From the NCBI GenBank assembly GCA_018266075.1, contig JAFEBB010000051.1, positions 1 through 56,729 on the forward strand: DNA of 56,729 nucleotides. The letters run 5' to 3'. The stretch is from Deltaproteobacteria bacterium. Lineage in GTDB: Bacteria > Myxococcota > Myxococcia > Myxococcales > SZAS-1. The translations under genes and the position numbers were made by a program. Of the stretch, positions 43,162 to 53,220 are shown in pieces. The notes under the pieces are model-generated. The model was not told where the DNA came from. It saw nothing but the letters and a program-made list of their open reading frames with translations, and did not search any database. The first letter of the stretch is position 1. The number at the start of each line of letters is the position of its first letter.

Positions 43162-44202
43162 ATGACCTTCCTGGTTCATGCAACCGCCCTCGCGCTCCTC
43201 GCCGCCGCACCCGCGCCTGCGAAGGATGACGGCCTGCCGCCGTCGCGACCGCTGGGAGTATTGCTCGGGCAGAGCAGCCTCCTCTTGACCGGATGGCCCG
43301 TGCTTCACGGCAGTGACGGCTCGTGCGGCAAGCCCGTGGCCTACTGGCACGTGCGCGACGTGCTCAAGGGCGACAAGGATTTGAAAGGCAAGGTCGTCGC
43401 GATCTACGGGAGCGCTCCGCCCATTCGCGACGCGCGCAGCACGATGATCTCGCTCACCGGGAGCGCCGACTGCGCGCAGTTCGCATGGCAGCAAGAGATC
43501 GGTGGCGATTCCATTTCGCGGTCGATTCAGAAGCCCGAGAGCTGTCAGGCGCAGCTCGAGGTCGTGAATCGCGTCCTGAGCGGTCTCGCGACCGACTGCG
43601 ACGCGGACAACGACTGCGAAGCGTTCTCGCTTCATCCCAACGCGTGCGAGCGGCCGCATCCGTATTCGAAGCGCGCGAAGACGGCGCTCCCCCCGTGGTG
43701 GCCCGCGCTCGCGACGCGCGCGCGGCAGGCGTGCAGCGCCGAGTGGTCGAGACAGCCAGCGTGCGCGCCCGTGGTGATGCCTGCGCACTGCCACGAGCAC
43801 GTCTGCGTGGAGGGCCCTGCGATCGGCGCTTCGCCGCTCGCGCGCGCGAGCATCTCCGAGAGTTGCAGTCCCACGGACGGAAGTGCGACGAGCATCTCGT
43901 TCCGGCCGCAGGGCGTGGACTACCCGCAGCTCTCCGTGAACTGGTGGAGCGGAGATCGGCCGCAGCGGGGCGCAGCGGGCACGTTCGATATCCAGGGCAG
44001 CACCGGGAGCTCCGGCCTCGGCGCGACCTACTGCGCGGCCGAACGAGCCTGCCAGCCGCTCCGCGCGGTGAAGTTGCACCTTGAGGTGGGCGCAGACGGC
44101 AAGGGCAAGGTGGAGCTCGAAGGCGAGACGCCGAGCGGCGAGAAGCTCCGGGCCAACGTGCCCGCGGAGTTCGCGCCGTTCAAGCGCGTCTTCTGCGGCT
44201 AG
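43162..44202 (+). CDS. Exported Cys-rich hypothetical protein, 346 residues
   Basis: The product begins MTFLVHATALALLAAAPAPA, a signal peptide, and the mature part has about 14 Cys (for example SADCAQFAW, ATDCDADNDCEAFSLHPNAC, AHCHEHVCVEG, ATYCAAERACQP), many probably paired in disulfides. The CDADNDC run recalls calcium-type loops or myxobacterial 'DUF' Cys-rich domains, but I cannot name one. The first half (WPVLHGSDGSCGKPVAYWHV, RDVLKGDKDLKGKVVAIYG) is beta-rich. GAGG precedes the start and the gene is 17 bp after the lipoprotein gene, so the two are likely cotranscribed. Its end overlaps the convergent GNAT gene by four bases. Confidence 0.75.
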   Translation: MTFLVHATALALLAAAPAPAKDDGLPPSRPLGVLLGQSSLLLTGWPVLHGSDGSCGKPVAYWHVRDVLKGDKDLKGKVVAIYGSAPPIRDARSTMISLTGSADCAQFAWQQEIGGDSISRSIQKPESCQAQLEVVNRVLSGLATDCDADNDCEAFSLHPNACERPHPYSKRAKTALPPWWPALATRARQACSAEWSRQPACAPVVMPAHCHEHVCVEGPAIGASPLARASISESCSPTDGSATSISFRPQGVDYPQLSVNWWSGDRPQRGAAGTFDIQGSTGSSGLGATYCAAERACQPLRAVKLHLEVGADGKGKVELEGETPSGEKLRANVPAEFAPFKRVFCG

Positions 44203-44675
44203 AGCGCGAGCTCGAGGTACGTGACGCGCTTGTCCGCGTTCTGGAGCTTCGCGCTGCCTACCTCGCGAAAGCCAAGCGCCGCATGGAACGCATCCGACGC
44301 CGGATTGGGCGGCTCGCTGTTCACTTCACACACGACGCGAACCTTTCCGGCCGCGCGAGCGCGCGCGAAGAGCTCGGCGTACAGCGCACGTGCCAGCCCG
44401 CGGCCGCGATGCTCGGGACGAACGACCACGCGATCGACGTACACGAAGCGCGAATGGCGGGCGCGAAACCAGAGGAAGTTCTCGTTCTCGTAGGGCGCCG
44501 CTTCGTCGAAGGCGATGAGCAGCGCTTCGCAATGGGCAGTCCAGCGTGCGAAGAACGCGCGCTCGACGAGTCGCGCGAATGATTCGGACGTCTGCAGCGA
44601 GAGCTCGATCGCGTGCGCGTTGTTGAGGGCGAGCGCGTCGGGCAGCGTGGCCGCGTCGATCGGTCGGGTGGACAC
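44199..44675 (-). CDS. GNAT-family N-acetyltransferase
   Basis: The 158-residue single-domain protein has the GNAT core, FVYVDRVVVRPEHRGRGLAR (residues about 84-103), with the R-x2-G-x-G/A acetyl-CoA loop, then ALYAELFARARAAGKVRVVC and FHAALGFREVGSAKLQN. It resembles the group with a YVDRVVV strand often annotated as 'GNAT acetyltransferase, Rv2669-like'; the substrate is unknown. It begins two bases after the stop of the MFS gene on the same strand, so they form an operon, and they may act together on a compound the exporter handles. Confidence 0.85.
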   Translation of the reverse strand: MSTRPIDAATLPDALALNNAHAIELSLQTSESFARLVERAFFARWTAHCEALLIAFDEAAPYENENFLWFRARHSRFVYVDRVVVRPEHRGRGLARALYAELFARARAAGKVRVVCEVNSEPPNPASDAFHAALGFREVGSAKLQNADKRVTYLELAL

Positions 44676-44677
44676 GG

Positions 44678-45910
44678 TCAGGTCTCCGTCGCCAACGCTT
44701 CCGGCTCCGTCTGATACTTCCGCAGCCCCGGCGCCAGCAGCGCGACCCCAATCGCCACCGCCGCGCAGATCAGCCCGCCCGAGATCACCGACACGCGCGC
44801 GTCGAACAACTTCGCCACCGCGCCCGCCTCCGCCTCACCGAGCTGTGGCCCGCCCATCGCGAAGATCATGTTGATGCTCGTCAGCCGCCCGCGCATCGAG
44901 TCGGGCGTGAGCGTCTGACGCAGCGTCTGGCGCACCACCATGCTCGCCGTGTCCGCGCCGCCCGAGATGGCCAGCGCCAACAGCGCGACACCGAAGCTCG
45001 ACGACTGCCCGAACACCGCGATGGCCATGCCGTACAACGCCACCATGCTCACCACCGTGAGCCCTTGCTTGCGAACCGGCGGCCGCGCCGACATCCACGT
45101 GCCCACCAGCGCCGCGCCCGCAGGCTGGGCCGCGTAGAGCAGGCCCAACCCGCGCGGACCGACGTCGAGCAGCTGATCCGCGAAGATGGGCATGAGCAGC
45201 ATCGCGCCGGCGAAGAACGTGCCCACGGCGTCGAGCACCATCACCGAGAGGATCACCGGCGTGCGCACCAGGAACGTGAGCCCCTCGCCGATGGCCGAGA
45301 GCTCCATCGGCCGCCGCGCGCCCGACACCTCGCGCGTCTCCATCATCGCCACCGCGGCGATCACTGCGCCAAACGAGACGATGTCGAACACGTAGATCGG
45401 CATCACGCCGAACCGCGCCAGCACCACGCCACCCAACGCGGGCCCGCCAATCTGCGCGAGCTGCCACACCGTCGCGTAGATCGAGAGCGCGTTCGGCAGC
45501 TCTTCCGTGCTCACCAGCCGCGGCAACATCGACTGGCGCGCGGGGATCTCGAACGCCGCCGCGCCTCCCGCGAACGCGGCCGCTGCGTAGATGATCGGCG
45601 CGGACACCGCGTGCATCATCGTGGCCGCCGCGAGTGTCAGCGACGAGAGCGCGAGCGCGAGCTGCGCGGCGATCATCAACTTGCGGCGATCGAGCGCGTC
45701 GGCCACCACGCCGCCGCCCAACGCCAGCACCACCATGGGCACGACCCTGAACAGACCGAGCGCGCCCATGGAGAGCGGGTCGTGCGTCACCAGATAGAGC
45801 TGCCAGACCACCGCCACCTGCTGCATCTGCGAGCCGGTGAGCGAGACGGCCTGGCCCACGCAGAGCAAGCGAAAGTCGCGGGACTGGAGCGCGGCGAAGC
45901 GGGTGGCCAC
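44678..45910 (-). CDS. MFS exporter (EntS-like)
   Basis: The roughly 410-residue protein has about 12 membrane segments and the MFS_3/EntS-type signature: FAALQSRDFRLLCVGQAVSL at the N terminus, LFRVVPMVVLALGGGVVADA with LDRRKLMI (loop 2-3 motif), FEIPARQSMLPRLVSTEELP, NALSIYATVWQLAQIGGPAL, and a C-terminal RQTLRQTLTPDSMRGRLTSI. Family members export enterobactin, drugs or other small molecules. The start is uncertain: GTG at 45910 is chosen, but a GTG at 45931 directly after GAGGGGA is possible. The open frame further upstream runs through the divergent sppA gene and is not coding. A GNAT follows two bases after its stop. Confidence 0.88.
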   Translation of the reverse strand: MATRFAALQSRDFRLLCVGQAVSLTGSQMQQVAVVWQLYLVTHDPLSMGALGLFRVVPMVVLALGGGVVADALDRRKLMIAAQLALALSSLTLAAATMMHAVSAPIIYAAAAFAGGAAAFEIPARQSMLPRLVSTEELPNALSIYATVWQLAQIGGPALGGVVLARFGVMPIYVFDIVSFGAVIAAVAMMETREVSGARRPMELSAIGEGLTFLVRTPVILSVMVLDAVGTFFAGAMLLMPIFADQLLDVGPRGLGLLYAAQPAGAALVGTWMSARPPVRKQGLTVVSMVALYGMAIAVFGQSSSFGVALLALAISGGADTASMVVRQTLRQTLTPDSMRGRLTSINMIFAMGGPQLGEAEAGAVAKLFDARVSVISGGLICAAVAIGVALLAPGLRKYQTEPEALATET

Positions 45911-46024
45911 GGAGCGTGAGATAGCACGCACTCCCCTCGTTCGCTCGCGCGCGCGGCCTTCAAACTTATTCGCATGCTCGGCCCGGGCCCCGGTGCTTAT
46001 GCTCGCCGGACCCGTGGAGGCCTC

Positions 46025-48508
46025 ATGGCCCGCCGACTCGTCCCTGTCTTGCTGGTTCTCGTCGCGCGCGCGGCTTCGGCGGCGCCGACGTTGCCGCCCA
46101 CGCCGCCCGCCGTCGACCAGACGATCACGCTGCCGGCGGCTTCGGCCGCGACCGTCTCTGGCGCCGACGCGACGCTCGTCAATCCCGCGGGCCTCGGGTT
46201 CACCGGCGGCCTGGAGTTCGACTACCTCTACCAACACTCCGTCGCGAGCGACCGCGTGGGCAACGGCGGCTACCTCGCCTGGGACATGAAGGGCCTCGCG
46301 CTCGGCTTCTCCATGGAGTGGGTGCACCACGGCAGCGGGCCCGACTTCCGGCGCACCACCTACGCGCTCGCGCTCGGCGACGACACGCTCTCCATCGGCG
46401 CGGCGTTCCACGTCTACGGCGGCTCGTTCTCGCTCGCGTTCGATCAGCTCACGAGCTGGGACCTGGGCATCGCCGCGCGGCCGTTCCGCTTCCTCTCCGT
46501 GGGCTTCTCCGTGCTCGACGTCGACGGACCGGCGTTCACGCGCACCGTCGACCTGCCTGCGCGCTTCGACATCGGCGTGGGCATCCGCCCCGGGTTCGAT
46601 CGGCTCACCCTCACCGCCGACCTCGTCGTCGACGACAAGGGCGGCTTCGACGACGCCGCCCTGCTCTACGCGGCGCACTGGCGCATCGTGGATGGGCTCA
46701 CGCTCTACGGCGGGCTCACGCACTACTACAACCTCGACGCGCTCGCGGGCACCGTGGGCCTGCAGCTCGACGCGCCGCACGTGGGCGTGGCCTACGCCGC
46801 GGGCGCCGACTCGGGCTTCAACGCCATGGAGAACACCATCGGCGTGCGCGTCTCCAGCGCACGCTACGCGTCGGCCTTCGAGGGCACGCAGTTCGCCGTG
46901 CTCGACTTGAACCAGCTCCTCTCCTCGAAGACCTCGCTCCCCGAGCTCGTCTTCGGCGGCGGCGGCGCGGATCCGTACCTCTCGACGCTCGCGCTCCTGC
47001 GCCGCGCCAAGAGCGACACCGCCATCAGCGGCGTGGTGCTCAAGTTCGGCAGCGTCCAGGAAGGGCTCGGCTCGGCGCACGTGATGGAGCTGCGCGAGGC
47101 CGTCGCCGCGCTGCGCACCTCGGGCAAGCCGGTCATCGCGCTCCTCACCGACGCCGACGACCAGGACCTCTTCCTGGCCAGCGCCTGCGACAAGATCTAC
47201 GCCGTCCCAGAAGCCGCGATGCTCATCAACGGCCTCTCGTGGGACACGATCTTCCTCGGCGAGACGCTCTCGCGAATCGGCGTCCGCATCGACGTGGCCC
47301 GCGTGGGCGCATTCAAGAACGCGCCGGATCAGCTCACGCGCTCGGACATGTCGCCCGAGCAGCACGAGGCCGAAGAGTCCTTCTTGAAGACGGTGTACGG
47401 CGAGTACACGAACGCCGTGACCGCCGCGCGCAAGATCGACAAGGCCAAGTTCGACGACGCGCTCTCGCACGGCATCCTCACGCCCCAGCAGGCGAAGGAC
47501 CTCGGGCTCATCGACGGCATCGCCTATCCGGATCAGCTCAACGAGCTCGCGACCGAGGTGCTCGGCCGCCGCGCGACCACCGTGCGCGACTACGCGGATT
47601 GGAACAGCTTCCCCGAGCGCTGGGGCTCGGCGCCGCGCATCGCGCTGGTGCGCATCCAGGGCGACATCATCGAGGGCAAGGGCGGCTCGGGGCTCGGCGG
47701 CAGCGTGGCCGGCTCCGACAGCATCATCAAGGGCATCGAGGCCGCGCGCGACGACGACACCGTGCGCGCCATCGTCGTGCGCGTGGATTCGCCGGGCGGC
47801 AGCGGCAACGCGTCGAACCTCATCGAGCGCGCGATGGAGAAGGCGCGAGAGAAGAAGCCGGTGGTGGTGAGCATGGGCAACACCGCGGCCTCGGGCGGCT
47901 ACTACGTGGCCGTCGGCGGCGACGCGATCTGGGCCGAGCCCACCACGCTCACCGGCTCCATCGGCGTCTTCGTGATCAAGCCCGACACCTCAGGGCTCCT
48001 CGAGAAGCTCAGCATCCACGACGTGACGCTGAAGCAGGGCGAGCGCGCGGACATCTTCAACTTCACCAGGCCGTGGAGCGAGGGCGAGCAGGCGGCCATG
48101 CAGGGCTTCGTCGACGCCTTCTACGATCGCTTCATCACGTTGGTGGCGACGCGCCGCAAGCTCGACAAGGCCGCGGTGGACAAGGTGGCACGCGGGCGCA
48201 TCTGGAGCGGCGCCGACGCCAAGCAGCTCGGGCTGGTGGACAAGCTGGGCTCGCTCGATGATGCCGTCCGCGACGCGAAGGAGCGCGCGGGCCTCGATCC
48301 CGACGAGCGCGCGGAGTTGGAAATCTTCGGCGCGAGGTCGAGCCTGCTCCCCGACTCGCTGCTCGATACCGCCGCGCACGACGAGGTGCAGCAGACGCTC
48401 GGAGATCTCGGCTTGAAGGAGACCGCGCAGGACACCTACCGCGCGCTGCGGCTGGCGCAGACGCCCGGTGCCGTGGTCGCGCTGCCCTTCTCCTACCGTT
48501 TGCGCTAA
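46025..48508 (+). CDS. sppA: SppA-type signal peptide peptidase fused to an outer-membrane barrel-like domain
   Basis: The 827-residue protein has a signal peptide (MARRLVPVLLVLVARAASA) and then about 280 residues that look like an outer-membrane barrel of the PorV/FadL type (LVNPAGLGFTGGLEFDYLYQ, YLAWDMKGLALGFSMEW, GVRVSSARYASAF). From about 300 comes a tandem SppA peptidase of the 67 kDa kind: a first half with the general-base Lys in ARVGAFKNAPDQLTRSDMSP near 431, and a second half with the nucleophile Ser in NTAASGGYYVAVGGDAIWAE near 624, followed by TLTGSIGVFVIKPD and ARGRIWSGADAKQLGLVDKL. Both catalytic residues are present. GGAGG precedes the start. Usual SppA is about 600 residues and anchored in the inner membrane, so the fusion is odd. 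Myxobacterial genomes do carry similar long forms, as far as I recall. Confidence 0.87.
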   Translation: MARRLVPVLLVLVARAASAAPTLPPTPPAVDQTITLPAASAATVSGADATLVNPAGLGFTGGLEFDYLYQHSVASDRVGNGGYLAWDMKGLALGFSMEWVHHGSGPDFRRTTYALALGDDTLSIGAAFHVYGGSFSLAFDQLTSWDLGIAARPFRFLSVGFSVLDVDGPAFTRTVDLPARFDIGVGIRPGFDRLTLTADLVVDDKGGFDDAALLYAAHWRIVDGLTLYGGLTHYYNLDALAGTVGLQLDAPHVGVAYAAGADSGFNAMENTIGVRVSSARYASAFEGTQFAVLDLNQLLSSKTSLPELVFGGGGADPYLSTLALLRRAKSDTAISGVVLKFGSVQEGLGSAHVMELREAVAALRTSGKPVIALLTDADDQDLFLASACDKIYAVPEAAMLINGLSWDTIFLGETLSRIGVRIDVARVGAFKNAPDQLTRSDMSPEQHEAEESFLKTVYGEYTNAVTAARKIDKAKFDDALSHGILTPQQAKDLGLIDGIAYPDQLNELATEVLGRRATTVRDYADWNSFPERWGSAPRIALVRIQGDIIEGKGGSGLGGSVAGSDSIIKGIEAARDDDTVRAIVVRVDSPGGSGNASNLIERAMEKAREKKPVVVSMGNTAASGGYYVAVGGDAIWAEPTTLTGSIGVFVIKPDTSGLLEKLSIHDVTLKQGERADIFNFTRPWSEGEQAAMQGFVDAFYDRFITLVATRRKLDKAAVDKVARGRIWSGADAKQLGLVDKLGSLDDAVRDAKERAGLDPDERAELEIFGARSSLLPDSLLDTAAHDEVQQTLGDLGLKETAQDTYRALRLAQTPGAVVALPFSYRLR

Positions 48509-48535
48509 ATCGTTCGGGGGGACGGAGCGCGACGA

Positions 48536-49000
48536 ATGCCTGAGAAGATTTCGCTCACCCTCTCCAACGACGAGCTGTCCACCTTCCTCGCCGGGTTCAA
48601 CGAGCTCGCGTTCGTGCGCGCCTTCGGCGTGAAGGTCTACCTGCTCGACGAGTGCCACGTGCGCTCGGTGATCGATCCGCTCAGCGAGAACCACCGCGGG
48701 GGCATCCAGAGCTCGGCCGTCAACGGCGGCGTGATGGCCAGCATGTTCGACCTCGCGCTGGGCATGCCTGGCCTGCTGCGCGCCCAGCCGGACTTGCGCA
48801 CCGCGACCGTGCAGCTCTCCATGAGCTTCATGAAGGCCGTGCGCGGCAACAAGCTCGAGGTCGTCTCGTGGATCGCGCGCGCGGGCGCGGGGCTCCTCTT
48901 CACCGAGGCGGAGCTGCGCGACGAGGCAGGCGAGGTCTGCGCCTCGGCGCTCGGCGTGGTGCGCATGCTCGAAGGCCACTCCGAGCAGCGGCGGTTTTGA
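48536..49000 (+). CDS. Hotdog-fold thioesterase (PaaI family)
   Basis: The 154-residue protein has the hotdog signature: VDPLSENHRGGIQSSAVNGG-like text with GGVMASMFDLALG (helix bearing the Asp), then TVQLSMSFMKAVRGNKLEV and VSWIARAGAGLLFTEAELRD. PaaI-type thioesterases hydrolyse aromatic or acyl-CoA esters. The usual HxxxNxxD-like motif is changed (S-S-A-V-N-G-G), so activity is not certain. It lies 28 bp after sppA on the same strand and faces a convergent LysR gene four bases from its end. Confidence 0.8.
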   Translation: MPEKISLTLSNDELSTFLAGFNELAFVRAFGVKVYLLDECHVRSVIDPLSENHRGGIQSSAVNGGVMASMFDLALGMPGLLRAQPDLRTATVQLSMSFMKAVRGNKLEVVSWIARAGAGLLFTEAELRDEAGEVCASALGVVRMLEGHSEQRRF

Positions 49001-49003
49001 GGT

Positions 49004-49924
49004 TCAGAGCTTCTGCGCGCTGTCGAGCGCACCGCGCATGGCATCGATGAGCGCGCGCTGGTCGCGGGCGAGCACGCGGTCACCGTTGCAGGCGAAGAAG
49101 AGCGGCTCGTGCACGTCCCAGCCGGTGACCTCGAGCAGCTCCAGCGTCCCCGCCTCGAGGTGACCGGCGGCCGCGATCATCGGCCCGAACACCACCTGCT
49201 CCGAGCACGCGGCAAGCTCGAGCCCGAGCCCGATCGTCGCAACCTCGTGGCCCAGGGTGCGCTCGCCGGGCTGCAGCGGACAGCCGTCGTCGACGGGCAC
49301 CATCTGCCCCGAGTCGTGCACCACCGGGCTGATGAAGGGAATGTTGCGCAGCCGATCGAGCGTGAGCGGCGTCTTGCCCAGCTTCCTCGCCGTCGCCGGC
49401 GACGCGTAGAGCCCGCGGCGGATCTCGCCGAGCCGCGTGGTCACCCAGCTCCGCGGGAAGCGCTCCGGACCCACGGTGAGCGCGGCCTCGAAGAGCGCCT
49501 CGCCGGCCATGGCGCGCACGATCGCGGGCGCGAGCTGCAGCGCGCGAAGTCGTAGCTGCGGCTGCGAGCGCGCGACGACCGGCAAAAAGAACGACGCCAG
49601 ATAGCTCGGCGCCGCCAGGGCGAGCTCGCGGGTGTTCTCGCCGCGCGGGCGCTCGAGGTGGCGGAGCTGCGTCACCATCTCTTCGAGGTGCGGCACCAGG
49701 CGCGCCGCCTGCTCGCTCACGGCCACGCCGCGCGACGAGCGCGTGAAGAGCGCCGTGCGCAGCTGCTTCTCGAGTCGATGGACGGCCTTGCTCACCTGCG
49801 ACGGCGTGACGTCGAGCTCGCGCGCGGCGCCGGTGACGGTGCCCGTGCGGCGCACCGCGAGGAACGTCATCACGTCGGCCAGTCGAAGATCCGCGATGGA
49901 CCGGCTCCGCTCACCGTCCGACAT
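49004..49924 (-). CDS. LysR-family transcriptional regulator
   Basis: The 306-residue protein has the N-terminal LysR winged helix (IADLRLADVMTFLAVRRTGT, VTGAARELDVTPSQVSKAVH, RLEKQLRTALFTRSSRG, residues about 9-65) and a substrate-binding-like C-terminal domain. The start at 49924 is supported by GGAG seven bases upstream. It lies 66 bp downstream of the glutamine synthetase gene on the same strand, so it may be cotranscribed with it or have its own promoter. It is convergent with the thioesterase gene. Its target is unknown; the GS operon is the obvious candidate. Confidence 0.92.
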   Translation of the reverse strand: MSDGERSRSIADLRLADVMTFLAVRRTGTVTGAARELDVTPSQVSKAVHRLEKQLRTALFTRSSRGVAVSEQAARLVPHLEEMVTQLRHLERPRGENTRELALAAPSYLASFFLPVVARSQPQLRLRALQLAPAIVRAMAGEALFEAALTVGPERFPRSWVTTRLGEIRRGLYASPATARKLGKTPLTLDRLRNIPFISPVVHDSGQMVPVDDGCPLQPGERTLGHEVATIGLGLELAACSEQVVFGPMIAAAGHLEAGTLELLEVTGWDVHEPLFFACNGDRVLARDQRALIDAMRGALDSAQKL

Positions 49925-49990
49925 GACAGGGCTCCAGCGTTTCCACACTGGAAATACCCTGCCGGCTTCCTTTTTGAAAGCCCGGCCTCC

Positions 49991-51406
<1,416 letters not shown>

Positions 51407-51480
51407 CGCTACACCCCGTGCCGTCGCTGTGAGCTTGAGCATGGGCCATCGCCCGGCGGGCTGTCGACCCAAGCGTGCGG

Positions 51481-51507
51481 AAATGTCGTCACGACGCGGT
51501 TACATTT
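51481..51507. promoter_or_regulatory. Candidate operator between the glutamine synthetase and amidotransferase genes
   Basis: In the 106 bp spacer, AAATGT (51481-51486) and its exact reverse complement ACATTT (51502-51507) flank 15 bases. The site ends five bases before the amidotransferase ATG and lies 75 bp from the other start, so a protein bound there could block both. It overlaps the amidotransferase ribosome binding region, so the site would repress strongly. Confidence 0.4.
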
Positions 51508-51512
51508 GAAGC

Positions 51513-52217
51513 ATGAGCCTCGGCATCCTCGTGCTCCAGGCCGGACAACCGGCGCCCGCGCTGCGAAATCGCGCAGGCGACTATGTCGACTGGTTCGCCG
51601 ACGCGTTCGGATCCGAGATCCAGCTCGAGCCGCTGCCCGTCTTTCAGGGCGCGCCCTTTCCGGATCCGCAGCTCTTCGACGGCGTGCTCATGACCGGCTC
51701 GCCGCTCTCCGTGACCGACTACGACCGCGAGCCGTGGATGCGCGAGGCCGGCGCGTACATGCTGCGCGCGTCGGCGCACAAGCCGGTGCTCGGCGTGTGC
51801 TTCGGCGAGCAGCTCCTGGCGCGCGCGCTCGGCGTGGCCGTCGCGAAGAATCCGCGCGGACGCGAGATCGGCACCATCGACATCGGCCTGAACGACGAAG
51901 GCCGCGCGCATCCCATCCTCGGCAAGCTCGACACGACGACCTTCAACGCCACGCACGAGGACGTCGCCGTCGAGCTGCCGAATGGCGCGACGCTGCTCGC
52001 GCAGAATGCGTTCGGCGTGCAGGCGTTCTCCGTCGACGCGAAGATCCTCGCGGTGCAGTTTCATCCCGAGCTCGACGCCGCGCGCATGCGCACGGTGATC
52101 GAGACGCGCGCCGAGCCGCTCAAGTCCGAAGGCATCTACGAGCGCGCGCGCGACTCCGTGCGCGAGACGCCCGCGGGCCCGCAGCTGCTCGCCCGCTGGG
52201 CCGCGTCGCTGCGCTAG
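51513..52217 (+). CDS. Class I glutamine amidotransferase
   Basis: The 234-residue protein has the nucleophile Cys96 in PVLGVCFGEQLLARALG, and His184-Pro-Glu186 in AVQFHPELD, completing the catalytic triad. The N terminus (GILVLQAGQPAPALRNRAGD) resembles GMP-synthase-like GATase proteins. Members next to GS-like enzymes include gamma-glutamyl-gamma-aminobutyrate hydrolase relatives, so it may hydrolyse the gamma-glutamyl product or supply ammonia; context supports an amine catabolism unit. It starts right after the operator candidate at 51481-51507 with a weak ribosome binding site. The SPFH gene is 27 bp downstream. Confidence 0.9.
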   Translation: MSLGILVLQAGQPAPALRNRAGDYVDWFADAFGSEIQLEPLPVFQGAPFPDPQLFDGVLMTGSPLSVTDYDREPWMREAGAYMLRASAHKPVLGVCFGEQLLARALGVAVAKNPRGREIGTIDIGLNDEGRAHPILGKLDTTTFNATHEDVAVELPNGATLLAQNAFGVQAFSVDAKILAVQFHPELDAARMRTVIETRAEPLKSEGIYERARDSVRETPAGPQLLARWAASLR

Positions 52218-52244
52218 AGTGCGCGCGCTTCCCGGGAGGGGACG

Positions 52245-53207
52245 ATGAATCCGCAAGACGCCAACCAGCTCATGAACTCCGCCGCGCAGATGCTCGCCCA
52301 GCGGCGCCAGCAGCAGATGTCGCAGCCCGTCTCCGGCTTCCACGAGTCGCTGGGGCGGCCGTTGCGCGTGGCCCTGTTCCTCATCGTCTGGTTCTTCGGG
52401 ACCTTGCTCACGGTGCTCATCGCCGGCGGCATCGGTGGCGTGGCGGGCGCGAGCCTCGGCGCACCCGTCGGGTTCGTGATCTCGTTCCTGCTTGCGTTCT
52501 GGGTCAGTCGCGTGGTGCGCGTGGCGGCGCAGTGGGAGCGCGGTGTCATCCTGCGACTGGGCAAGTTCCACGGGCTGAAGGGGCCGGGCGTGATCCTGGT
52601 GTTCCCCGTCGTGGACAACGTCCAGTTCGTGGATACGCGCTTGCTCACGCTCGACGTGCCCGGCCAGCAGGTCATCACCCGCGACAACGTGCCCGTGGCC
52701 ATCGACGGCGTGGTCTTCTTCCTCGTGAAGGATCCGGGCCGCGCGGTCACCACGGTGCAGGACTACCGCTTCGCCGTGCGCCAGTATGCGCAGGCCGCGC
52801 TCCGCGACGTGATCGGCTCGATGACGCTCGACGAGCTCTTGAGCGAGCGCGACCAGATCCAGGCGAAGGTCGCCGAGGCGGTGGAGTCGCGCAGCCAGGC
52901 CTGGGGGATCCACATCGACAGCATCCGCCTGCTCGACATCAACATGCCCGAGGAGCTCAAGCGCATGATGAGCCGTCAGGCGTCGGCCGAGCGCGAGAAG
53001 CGCGCAACGATCACCAAGTCGCAGGGCGACGCCGAGGCCGCCGCGAACCTGGCGCAGGCTGCGACCACCATGGCCACCAGCCCGGGCGCGATGCAGCTCC
53101 GCACCTTGCAGACGCTCGATGGCCTGGGCAGCTCGCCGTCGAACACGGTGGTGCTCGCGGTGCCCGTGGAAGTGCTGGATCTGCTCAAGCGGCTCGGGAC
53201 GCACTGA
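52245..53207 (+). CDS. SPFH/Band 7 membrane protein (slipin/stomatin-like)
   Basis: The 320-residue protein has an N-terminal cytoplasmic segment, two close hydrophobic stretches (VALFLIVWFFGTLLTVLIAG, GAPVGFVISFLLAFWVS) and a SPFH core: AQWERGVILRLGKFHGLKGP, GVILVFPVVDNVQFVDTRLL, DVPGQQVITRDNVPVAIDGV, AALRDVIGSMTLDELLSERD and WGIHIDSIRLLDINMPEELK. A coiled-coil tail with ASAEREKRATITKSQGDAEA follows. The end differs from usual slipins by being short. It scaffolds membrane microdomains. The extra Gly-rich N-terminal membrane region is longer than in most slipins. It follows the amidotransferase by 27 bp; a link to it is not clear. Confidence 0.92.
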   Translation: MNPQDANQLMNSAAQMLAQRRQQQMSQPVSGFHESLGRPLRVALFLIVWFFGTLLTVLIAGGIGGVAGASLGAPVGFVISFLLAFWVSRVVRVAAQWERGVILRLGKFHGLKGPGVILVFPVVDNVQFVDTRLLTLDVPGQQVITRDNVPVAIDGVVFFLVKDPGRAVTTVQDYRFAVRQYAQAALRDVIGSMTLDELLSERDQIQAKVAEAVESRSQAWGIHIDSIRLLDINMPEELKRMMSRQASAEREKRATITKSQGDAEAAANLAQAATTMATSPGAMQLRTLQTLDGLGSSPSNTVVLAVPVEVLDLLKRLGTH

Positions 53208-53220
53208 GTCTTCGCGCACG

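Noticed and set aside
45932-47470. Upstream extension of the MFS frame
   Set aside because: It runs antisense through sppA and has a shadow-like composition.
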